From Xenophilus sp. L33 (GTDB taxonomy: Bacteria; Pseudomonadota; Gammaproteobacteria; Burkholderiales; Burkholderiaceae_C): a stretch of 53,715 bases of DNA. A model generated the notes under the pieces. The model was given only the letters and a program-made list of their open reading frames with translations. It made no database searches and was not told where the DNA came from. Of the stretch, positions 44,466 through 53,715 are shown piece after piece. The number at the start of each line of letters is the position of its first letter. Positions within the stretch are counted from its first letter, which is position 1. The position numbers and the translations under genes are program-made. Location: the NCBI RefSeq assembly GCF_009765735.1, contig NZ_LMUW01000094.1:1-53715 (forward strand), given 5' to 3'.

Positions 44466-47400
44466 ATGCGCCTCATCACCCATCGCCTCTCTCCGCTGGT
44501 CGCCGCCCTCTGCATGGCGTCGAGCCCCGCGCTGCATGCCCAGTTGGCGCCCGGCGCGCTACCGAGCGGCTGGAACGTCAGCTCCGGCGCTGCCGCGATC
44601 ACGCGCAACGGCAACACGCTCGACATCACCCAGGGCACGCAGCAGGCGCTGGTGAACTTCGCCAGCTTCAACGTGGGCTCGGGCGCGCTGGTCAACATCA
44701 GCCAGCCGAACGCATCGGCCGCGCTGCTGGCCCGCGTCAACGGCGGGAGCGCGTCGCAGATCGAAGGGCAGGTCAAGGCCAACGGCGCGCTGTGGCTCAT
44801 CAATCCGGCCGGCATCATGATCGGCGCGGGCGCCCGCATCGATGTCGGCAGCTTCGTGGCCAGCACCTTGAACGTGAGCGACGGCGACTTCCTCGCCGGC
44901 AGGCTGACCTTCCGCAGCGGCGCGTCGCCGGCCGGCGAAGTCCGCAACGCCGGCACGATCAACGCGGCGAGCGGCGGCAGCATCTACCTGGTGGCGCCGA
45001 GCGTGACCAACAGCGGCCTCCTCAATGCGCCGAACGGCGAAGTGCTGCTGGCCGCCGGCCAGAACGTGCAGCTGCTCGACACCGGCACGCCGGGCGTGTC
45101 GGTGTCGATCACCGGCGCCGCCGGCGACGCGACCAACCTCGGCCGCATCGTGGCCGAGGCGGGCCGCATCGGCATCGCCGCCGGGCTGGTGAGCAACAGC
45201 GGCAGCCTCAGCGCCGACAGCGCGGTGAGCGAAGGCGGCCGGATCTTCCTGCGCGCCTCGGGCGACCTCCGGACCGCGGCGACCTCGGACATCAGCGCCA
45301 GCGGCACCACCGGCGGCCGGGTCGAGCTGATCGCCGACGGCGCCGCCTCGGTCGACGGCCGCGTGGCGGCCGCCGGCAGCGCGGGGCAGGGCGGCTATGT
45401 CGACACCTCGGGCCAGCGCTCGCTCGACGTGGTGAACGTGCCGGTGCTCGGCCGCGGCGGCGAATGGCACATCGACCCGAACGACATCGAGATCGTGGCC
45501 AACGGGCCCGACGCGGGCGTGAGCAGCGGCAGCGCCATCGTGTCGACCGAAAGCGGTGCGCGCATCAGCGCCGGCACCATCACCACGCAGCTCGACGCGG
45601 GCACCGACGTGAGCATCACCACCGGCACCGGCAATCCGGCGACCGACGCGCAGCACGGCGACATCACGGTGTCGGCGGCGATCGCCAAGACCGGCGCCGC
45701 GGCCTCGGCGCTGACGCTCAACGCCAACAACAACATCGTCATCAACGCGCCGATCACCAGCACCCACGGCGCGCTCGCGCTGAACCTCGACAGCAACTAC
45801 CAGGGCGACTACCCGGGCGTCGACCACGCGGTGCAGCTCAACGCCGGCCTGGACCTGCACGGCGGCATGCTGAGCGTGGCCGAGGGCCTGGGCGGCGCCG
45901 GCAACGGCACGCTGAACATCGCCTCGGGCACCACGCTGCTGGGGCTGCCGACCTCGGCGATCAACGCCGCCACGGTGCATGTGGCGCCGGGCGCGACGCT
46001 GGCGCTGGACCGCGCCGGCTCGGCCATCTCCGGCACGGTGAACAACGACGGCACGGTCTCGGTGGGCGGCACCGGCGTCGCGCTGCTCGACCATGGCGGC
46101 ACGCACACGGGCATCTTCGACGTCGCCGCGACCGCGGGGCTGTCGATGTCGGGCGGCCACACCTTCGACGCCGGCACCAGCTTCATCGGCGCCGGCACGG
46201 TCGAATGGGCCGGCAGCATCCAGCTGGGTGCCGACCTGGTCTTCGGGCCGGGCAGCAACCCGCTGGTGCTGCACGACACCGACCTCTCGACGCCGGGCAA
46301 CAGCACGCTCTTCACGCAAGGTTCACCGGTCGCGGTCGACGGCCTGGTCACGATGTACGGCAGCGTCGGCTGGACCCACGGCGCGAGCATGGCGGTGACC
46401 GGCAGCGGCGCGATCTCGGCGGCCAACGAAGGCACGCGCTTCGAGAACGACGGCACGATCACCACGACCGGCACGGTGGCCGACGTGCTGCGCGGCGACG
46501 GCGCGGGCAACAGCAACTTCGTCAACAACGGCACGCTGACCAAGGCCGGCGCGAGCGACCAGAACTACGTCGGCATCGCCAGCACCGCCGGCAGCACCAT
46601 CCGCACGGATGCGGGCTCGCTGACCGTGACGGGCAGCCACCTGGGCGGCCAGCTGCAGGCGGCCACTGGCGCCAACCTCACGATCGACAGCGCCACGTTG
46701 GATGCCGGCGCCGGCTTCTCGGGCGCCGGTTCGATCACCTGGCAGAATTTCGTCACGCTGCTGGGCTCGGTGGACGTCGGCGCCGATGCTCCGGCGATCA
46801 CGCTGGGCGGCAACACCGTGATCCAGGGTCTCGGCAACACGTTGACCACGCGCAACGTGGTCCATGCGGACGGCGCGCAGGTCACCCTGCTCGACCAGAC
46901 GACCTGGAACAACCTGGGCACGCTGAGCGTGGGTCCGGGCATCACCTCGCTGGTGCTGGGCACCGGCGCCGCCTTCCACAACCAGGCGGGCGGCACGGTG
47001 CAGGTCGACCAGGGCACGCTGGTCGCCGCCTTCGGCGCGGCAAGCCCGAACAACGGCGCGATCGTGCTGAAGGCGGGCGGCACGGTGAACGGCAACGGCG
47101 GCGACCTCTACAACAACGGCAGCATCGGCGGCACCGGCAACCTGCTGCTCGGCGAAGGCGGCAGCGGCACCCTGTTCAACAACGGCATCGTGGCGCCAGG
47201 CGACAGCACCTCGACCGGGACGCTGTCGGTACATGGCAACTACACGCAGGGCCCTGGCGGCCTGCTGGCGATCAAGCTGGGCGGTGCGCTGGATGCCGGC
47301 GCCTTCGACCTGCTCGACATCGACGGCTCGGCCCACCTGGCCGGCACCTTGCGGGTCGACACGCTGCCCGGCTTCGCGCCGGCCGATGCGGCGCATGCCG

Positions 47401-48038
47401 ATGTCGTCGTGGCCCGCGGCAGCAACAACGGCGGCAGCTTCGACACGGTGATCGCGCCGCCGGCGACCTCGACCGCGACGGTGACGAGCCTCTCGGCCAG
47501 CTATCCGGCCGCGGGCACCGGCGTGGCGCGGGTGACGGCCGCGGTGATGCCGACGCTGGGCGCGTGCGTCGCGGCACCCGGCACGGCGGGCTGCCTGAAC
47601 GTGCTGCCGTCGCTGAGCGCCTGCATCGCGAACGCCGCGCTGCCGGGTTGTTCGGCGGTGCTGCCGGCGCCGGCCGTGTGCGCGGTGAGCCCCGGCATGC
47701 CGGGTTGCCCGGCGGTCGCCGTGGCGACGGGGACGACGACCTCGGATTCAACGCCGGCGTCCACACCGACGCCGCCGCCCAGCGCGGACATCTGCACCAT
47801 CGCCCCCAACTCGGCGCTGTGCCAGGTGCTGTCGCCGCCGACGGCGTCGGAGCCGGTCAAGCCGGTGCAGCAGGCCAGCAACCAGGTGGTCGCCACGCTC
47901 GTGTCGCTGGCGCCGCTGGCGTCGACCGCGAGCACCGTCGATGCCGATGCCACGACGGGCGCGACCCCCGCGGCCAACGGCGCGACCGGCGCCGGCACCG
48001 GCGCAGGCACCAGCATCAAGAAGATGTACTGCAACTGA
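44466..48038 (+). CDS. filamentous haemagglutinin N-terminal domain protein (TpsA exoprotein)
   Basis: A 1190-residue secreted or surface protein, partner of the adjacent TpsB. The signal peptide ends near ALHAQLAPGALP. The TPS secretion domain occupies about residues 25-280, with LPSGWNVSSGAA, VNFASFNVGSGALVNI and the NPAGI motif (ALWLINPAGIMIGAGARI). The centre is a Gly/Ala/Thr/Asn-rich beta helix. The C-terminus is distinctive: four C-x8-C units begin at residues 1034, 1053, 1072 and 1110, the first three exactly 19 apart with VLP-type linkers. A Pro/Thr-rich stretch and a final KKMYCN with Cys1189 complete it. By analogy with HMW1, terminal disulfides may anchor it to the transporter; that is inference. 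Confidence 0.93.
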   Translation: MRLITHRLSPLVAALCMASSPALHAQLAPGALPSGWNVSSGAAAITRNGNTLDITQGTQQALVNFASFNVGSGALVNISQPNASAALLARVNGGSASQIEGQVKANGALWLINPAGIMIGAGARIDVGSFVASTLNVSDGDFLAGRLTFRSGASPAGEVRNAGTINAASGGSIYLVAPSVTNSGLLNAPNGEVLLAAGQNVQLLDTGTPGVSVSITGAAGDATNLGRIVAEAGRIGIAAGLVSNSGSLSADSAVSEGGRIFLRASGDLRTAATSDISASGTTGGRVELIADGAASVDGRVAAAGSAGQGGYVDTSGQRSLDVVNVPVLGRGGEWHIDPNDIEIVANGPDAGVSSGSAIVSTESGARISAGTITTQLDAGTDVSITTGTGNPATDAQHGDITVSAAIAKTGAAASALTLNANNNIVINAPITSTHGALALNLDSNYQGDYPGVDHAVQLNAGLDLHGGMLSVAEGLGGAGNGTLNIASGTTLLGLPTSAINAATVHVAPGATLALDRAGSAISGTVNNDGTVSVGGTGVALLDHGGTHTGIFDVAATAGLSMSGGHTFDAGTSFIGAGTVEWAGSIQLGADLVFGPGSNPLVLHDTDLSTPGNSTLFTQGSPVAVDGLVTMYGSVGWTHGASMAVTGSGAISAANEGTRFENDGTITTTGTVADVLRGDGAGNSNFVNNGTLTKAGASDQNYVGIASTAGSTIRTDAGSLTVTGSHLGGQLQAATGANLTIDSATLDAGAGFSGAGSITWQNFVTLLGSVDVGADAPAITLGGNTVIQGLGNTLTTRNVVHADGAQVTLLDQTTWNNLGTLSVGPGITSLVLGTGAAFHNQAGGTVQVDQGTLVAAFGAASPNNGAIVLKAGGTVNGNGGDLYNNGSIGGTGNLLLGEGGSGTLFNNGIVAPGDSTSTGTLSVHGNYTQGPGGLLAIKLGGALDAGAFDLLDIDGSAHLAGTLRVDTLPGFAPADAAHADVVVARGSNNGGSFDTVIAPPATSTATVTSLSASYPAAGTGVARVTAAVMPTLGACVAAPGTAGCLNVLPSLSACIANAALPGCSAVLPAPAVCAVSPGMPGCPAVAVATGTTTSDSTPASTPTPPPSADICTIAPNSALCQVLSPPTASEPVKPVQQASNQVVATLVSLAPLASTASTVDADATTGATPAANGATGAGTGAGTSIKKMYCN

Positions 48039-48066
48039 TGCAACTGAAAAGAGGCAACGCAAGGCC

Positions 48067-48537
48067 ATGAAAACGCTTCGACCTTCCGCCGTGCTGGCGC
48101 CGCTCGCGGCACTGCTCTTCGCGGCGACCGCCGCGCACGCGCAGGCCCAGGCCCCGTCCGTGGGCACCGTCGCCACGCTCTCCGGCATGCTGGTCTCGCG
48201 CGGTGCCGACGGCACCAGCCGCGTGCTGGCCGTCGACTCGCAGGTGCGCGAGGGCGACACGCTGAGCACGCAGGCGCACAGCTTCGCGCGCATCGTCTTC
48301 AAGGACGATGCCGAGGTGGTGCTGCAGCCCGACTCGATGCTGGTGCTGACCCGCTATGCCTACGACGCCGACAAGCCGCAGCAGGACCGGGTCGAGCTGG
48401 GCCTGGCCCAGGGCGGCATGCGCAGCACCGCCGGCAAGCTGGCCCTGCGCAACGCCGACGCCACCGTGATCCGCACGCCGATGGGATCGCTCCAGGGCCG
48501 CGCGACCGTGGTCGTCTCGCTGGCGCCGCCGCAATGA
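48067..48537 (+). CDS. FecR domain-containing secreted protein
   Basis: A 156-residue protein with a signal peptide (VLAPLAALLFAATAAHAQAQ). A FecR domain follows: VGTVATLSGMLVSR, VDSQVREGDTLSTQ, SFARIVFKDDAEVVLQPDS and GLAQGGMRSTAGKL. Unlike classical FecR it has no cytoplasmic anti-sigma segment, and no ECF sigma gene is nearby. Secreted FecR proteins are found beside FHA-type TPS genes, where they may bind the cell wall or assist assembly. It ends soon after the FecR core. Its stop overlaps the next gene's start as ATGA (48534-48537). It lies 28 bp after TpsA. Confidence 0.9.
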   Translation: MKTLRPSAVLAPLAALLFAATAAHAQAQAPSVGTVATLSGMLVSRGADGTSRVLAVDSQVREGDTLSTQAHSFARIVFKDDAEVVLQPDSMLVLTRYAYDADKPQQDRVELGLAQGGMRSTAGKLALRNADATVIRTPMGSLQGRATVVVSLAPPQ

Positions 48538-48881
48538 AAGCCCGCATGCACCCCCGCATGAACCCCCGACTCGTGACCGTGTTCCTGGCCCTGGCCGCGT
48601 CGTCCGCGCTGGCCCAGAACGTGCCGCCCTCGCCCGGCGGCACGCTGCAGCCCGGGCTCTACGTGCAGGTGCTGGACGGCATGATCAACGTCAGCAACCA
48701 GGGCGGGTCGTCGAGCTTCGCGGCCGGGCAGTTCGGCTACACGCCGAACGTCCAGCAGCCCCCGGTCGTCCTGCCGGTGAACCCCGGCATGCAGTTCACG
48801 CCGCCGCCGGTGTTCAATGCGCCTTCGTCGTCGTCGACGGCCTCGGCGAAGTCGAACACGGTCGACTGCGTGGTCCGATAG
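48534..48881 (+). CDS. small secreted protein of the TPS operon
   Basis: A 115-residue protein with an N-terminal signal (MNPRLVTVFLALAASSALAQ within the first 28 residues). The mature part has PGLYVQVLDGMINVSNQGG and SFAAGQFGYTPNVQQPPVV, which look like a continuation of a FecR-type beta fold. A Pro-rich stretch (TPPPVFNAP) and a Ser-rich tail follow, ending in DCVVR with one Cys. I know no established name. The 4-bp overlap with the FecR gene indicates coupled translation. The two may be one ancestral FecR-like protein split in two, and the single Cys could pair with the terminal Cys of TpsA. Both ideas are inference. Confidence 0.8.
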   Translation: MKARMHPRMNPRLVTVFLALAASSALAQNVPPSPGGTLQPGLYVQVLDGMINVSNQGGSSSFAAGQFGYTPNVQQPPVVLPVNPGMQFTPPPVFNAPSSSSTASAKSNTVDCVVR

Positions 48882-48905
48882 CGCGAGCGGGCGACGCCAC
48901 CGGCA

Positions 48906-49250
48906 CTACCGCCGCTTCGCGCTCGCCAGCACGACCAGGTTCCGGTCCGGGTCGCGCAGGCGGACGATGAAGAAGTCGTCGGCTTCCTCGATCGGGCCGG
49001 GCTGCAGGCCGAGCGCCTCGAGGCGCTCGTGCTCGGGCTCCAGCGGCAGCACGCCGAGCGTCAGCGTCCCGTGGCCGGCGTTGGTGCTGTCTTCGTAGAG
49101 CTGCATCTCGGCGCTTTCGGTGAAGTGCCATTCGGCCAGGCCGGCCATCGGATGGCGCGTGGCCGGCTTGCCGAAGAGGTGGGCGTACCAGGCTTCGCTG
49201 CGCCCGAGGTCGGCGCAGCTGATGTGGGCGAAGATCGTCTGGATGCTCAT
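48906..49250 (-). CDS. VOC family protein (glyoxalase/bleomycin resistance fold)
   Basis: A 114-residue single-domain VOC protein. The opening SIQTIFAHISCADLGRSEAW with WYAHLFG is the beta-alpha start of the fold. AEMQLYED and the closing DDFFIVRLRDPDRNLVVLAS complete the second half. The usual final motif D-P-x-G-N is DPDRN here. VOC metal ligands can be guessed but not assigned. The start MSIQTIFAHIS at 49250 is preferred to an upstream codon. It stands alone between the TPS operon and the acyl-CoA catabolic operon, and is probably a glyoxalase-like or resistance-like enzyme. Confidence 0.87.
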   Translation of the reverse strand: MSIQTIFAHISCADLGRSEAWYAHLFGKPATRHPMAGLAEWHFTESAEMQLYEDSTNAGHGTLTLGVLPLEPEHERLEALGLQPGPIEEADDFFIVRLRDPDRNLVVLASAKRR

Positions 49251-49366
49251 GGCGGGCCTTTCGATGCGTATCGGGTGACCCACGTTGCGGCGCGGTGCGC
49301 CGCCGGGCAAGTGCGAACGGCGCGCTTCGGTTGTCAGCGGCCGCCGACGCCCGCCGCGGCCGTAGC

Positions 49367-50500
49367 TTACGTTTCGAGCGCCAGCTCCCTTGCGATGATC
49401 AAGCGCTGGATATCACCCGTGCCTTCGTAGATCTGGCAGACGCGCACGTCGCGATAGATGCGCTCGACGTCGCCCTGCACGTAGCCGTAGCCCCCCAGCG
49501 TGGCCACCGCGTCGGAGCAGACGCGCTCGGCCATCTCCGAGGCGAAGCACTTGGCGATCGCCGCAGCGCGCATCGCCGGCCGCTGCGCATCCAGCAGGCC
49601 GGCTGCGTGGTGGGTGTACTGGCGCGCGACCTCGATCTTCATCAGCATGTCCGCCAGCCGGAAGGCGACCGCCTGGTGCTGGATGATTTCCCGGCCGTAG
49701 GCTCTTCGTTGGCCGGCATGGGCCAGCGCGAGGGCATAGGCGGAGCGCGCGATGCCGACCGCTTGCGCCGCCACGGCGACCCGTCCGTTCGCCAACGTGT
49801 TCATGGCGTAGGCGTAGCCGCCGCCCACCGTGCCGAGCACCGCGTCTTCCGGGACGACACAGCGGTCGAGGAAGATCTCGGTGGTGTCTGCGCACTTCTG
49901 GCCCATCTTCTTCTCGACCCGGCCGACGCGGAAGCCCGGCGTGTCGGCAGGCACCGCGAAAAGGCTGAAGCCGCGCTTGCCCGCCGCCGGATCGGTGCTC
50001 GCGACCACGATCGCCAGCCCGGCCCGGGCGCCGTTGGAAATGAACTGTTTCGTGCCGTCGATCTGCCAGCCCCCGTTCACCCTGACGGCACGCGTGCGCA
50101 GCATCGACGTGTCGGATCCGGCGCCGGGTTCGGTGATGCAGAAGGCACCGATGCAATCCGCGGCGAGCATTCGCGGCAGATAGCGCGCGATCTGCGCCGG
50201 CGTGCCGAGGTCGACCAGGGCGGCAGCCACGCTGTCGTGCACGTGCACGATCGTGGAGACGCCTGCGCACCCCGCCGCCAGCTCTTCCATCACGATCGCC
50301 TTTGTCAGGTGGCCGCAGCCGGCCCCTCCGCTCTCGGACGGCACCAGCAGGCCCATGAAGCCGCTGGCGGCCAAGGATGCAAGGACCGAGACGGGACATG
50401 CGGCAGCCTCGTCCCAGGCCTGGGCGTGCGGCGCCAGTTCGCTGCGTGCGAAGCGTCGGGCGGCATCGCGGATCGCCAGCTGGTCTTCGTTCAACGTCAC
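49367..50500 (-). CDS. acyl-CoA dehydrogenase family protein
   Basis: A 377-residue flavoenzyme that introduces a double bond into an acyl-CoA. Signatures include CITEPGAGSDTSMLRT and GTKQFISNGARAGLAIV in the flavin pocket. The C-terminal part has YGREIIQHQAVAFRLADM, LGGYGYVQGDVERIYRDVR and IYEGTGDIQRLIIAREL. The catalytic Glu is expected in IYEGTGD. The start is a GTG at 50500 (MTLNEDQLAIRD), preceded by AAGGCGG about nine bases upstream. It lies 14 bp after the dienoyl-CoA reductase-like gene and is the last gene of the minus-strand operon. Confidence 0.93.
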   Translation of the reverse strand: MTLNEDQLAIRDAARRFARSELAPHAQAWDEAAACPVSVLASLAASGFMGLLVPSESGGAGCGHLTKAIVMEELAAGCAGVSTIVHVHDSVAAALVDLGTPAQIARYLPRMLAADCIGAFCITEPGAGSDTSMLRTRAVRVNGGWQIDGTKQFISNGARAGLAIVVASTDPAAGKRGFSLFAVPADTPGFRVGRVEKKMGQKCADTTEIFLDRCVVPEDAVLGTVGGGYAYAMNTLANGRVAVAAQAVGIARSAYALALAHAGQRRAYGREIIQHQAVAFRLADMLMKIEVARQYTHHAAGLLDAQRPAMRAAAIAKCFASEMAERVCSDAVATLGGYGYVQGDVERIYRDVRVCQIYEGTGDIQRLIIARELALET

Positions 50501-50514
50501 GATCGGGTCCGCCT

Positions 50515-53255
<2,741 letters not shown>

Positions 53256-53263
<8 letters not shown>

Positions 53264-53715
53264 GGCTTGCCGGTCCTTCGAAGATGCCCACGTGGACTGC
53301 CGCTTCCTCGACGCCCCAGAGGCCGCCGCCGTTTTCCTGGATGGCGATGCGCGCGCCGCGCACCTGCCGCTCGCCGCATTCGCCGCGCAGCTGGCCCACC
53401 AGTTCGAAGATCTGCCCGAGGCCGGTGGCGCCGATCGGGTGCCCCTTGCTCTCCAGGCCGCCCGACGGATTGATGGGGATGCGGCCGCCGAGGCTGGTGC
53501 CGCCGGCCTCGGCCAGCGTGCCGCTCTCGCCGGGTTCGCACAGGCGCAGGTTCTCGGCCTGGATCAGCTCGCCGACCGCGGTGGCGTCGTGCACCTCGGC
53601 GACGTCGACGTCGGCCGGCGCGACGCCGGCCTGCGCGTAGGCCTGGTCGGCGGCCAGTCGCGTCGCGTGGCGCGCCAGGTCGTCGCCGCCGCGCCGGCTG
53701 GCCGAGCGCATCACG
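53256..53715 (-). CDS. thiolase family protein, 5' part outside window
   Basis: The last 152 residues of a thiolase are visible; the gene begins beyond the window. The catalytic His is in NPSGGLESKGHPIGATGLGQ, and VDVAEVHDATAVGELIQAE matches the SCP-x/lipid-transfer-type thiolases (EVHDAF-like element). The typical CxG of degradative thiolases near the C-terminus is replaced by QENGGGLWGVEEA, as in the SCP-x-like branch. It would cleave or form a 3-ketoacyl-CoA. Its stop codon overlaps the start of the nitroreductase gene by 8 bp, so it is the upstream gene of this operon within the window. Confidence 0.9.

Noticed and set aside
45400..47500. CRISPR-like or tandem DNA repeats in the TpsA gene
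   Set aside because: The repetition is at the level of Gly/Ala/Asn/Thr-rich protein strands. DNA units are not identical, have no constant length and no spacers.
44792..48070. 1092-residue alternative frame within TpsA
   Set aside because: It results from the repetitive GC-rich codons of the TpsA beta helix. The in-frame TpsA has a signal peptide and TPS domain.

Overview
The window is uniformly GC-rich, densely packed bacterial chromosome. The gene set points to a betaproteobacterium of the order Burkholderiales, most likely family Comamonadaceae (Variovorax/Xylophilus/Ramlibacter-like). The markers are a Bug-type (TctC) binding protein, two DUF2917 proteins, DUF2905, GcvA-like LysR regulators, a BLUF protein and a FHA/FecR secretion cluster. 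This assignment is inference from content. I saw no rRNA, tRNA, CRISPR array, transposase or prophage gene.

Layout. (1) 1-1894, minus: the first 631 residues of a hybrid NRPS-PKS that leaves the window. It is an adenylation domain whose ten-residue pocket reads as threonine, then a carrier domain, then the start of a ketosynthase. Upstream lies a 349-bp gene-free stretch with a 22-bp perfect palindrome. (2) 2244-11164: mostly housekeeping genes: histidine phosphatase, DUF4136 lipoprotein, TtcA, a LysR regulator with a DUF2855 oxidoreductase-like gene, a pteridine reductase-like SDR coupled to a dihydroneopterin aldolase-like gene, a MidA-type methyltransferase, a HisN-like phosphatase, DUF2905 and a ROK protein. 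(3) 11177-20914: MocR regulator with divergent DUF2917, arylamine N-acetyltransferase, trehalose genes otsB-otsA, GST-cca, soluble lytic transglycosylase and 5-formyltetrahydrofolate cyclo-ligase. (4) 20919-28919: LysR with a second divergent DUF2917, a BLUF light sensor, a Crp/Fnr regulator, a Wzx-like flippase, glmU, an AsnC/Lrp regulator and glmS. The last four form an envelope and amino-sugar block.

(5) 29023-34001: a probable catabolic operon with a GntR/FCD regulator, Bug binding protein, MmgE/PrpD protein, secreted metallo-beta-lactamase-fold hydrolase and a secreted unknown. A perfect 16-bp palindrome sits just upstream of the regulator. (6) 34008-42532, minus: a YdeP-type molybdopterin oxidoreductase translationally coupled to an orphan ABC binding protein, then FUSC and MFS transporters and a stand-alone AMP-binding enzyme. 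(7) 42784-48881: a two-partner secretion operon, TpsB, a 1190-residue TpsA, a FecR-domain protein and a small secreted protein. TpsA ends in four C-x8-C units and a terminal Cys. (8) 48906-53715, minus: a VOC protein and a tightly overlapping acyl-CoA catabolic operon (thiolase, nitroreductase, 2,4-dienoyl-CoA reductase-like enzyme, acyl-CoA dehydrogenase) that leaves the window.

The best candidates for something little described are the threonine-loading NRPS-PKS with its palindromic upstream site, and the four-gene TPS operon with its split FecR-like component.
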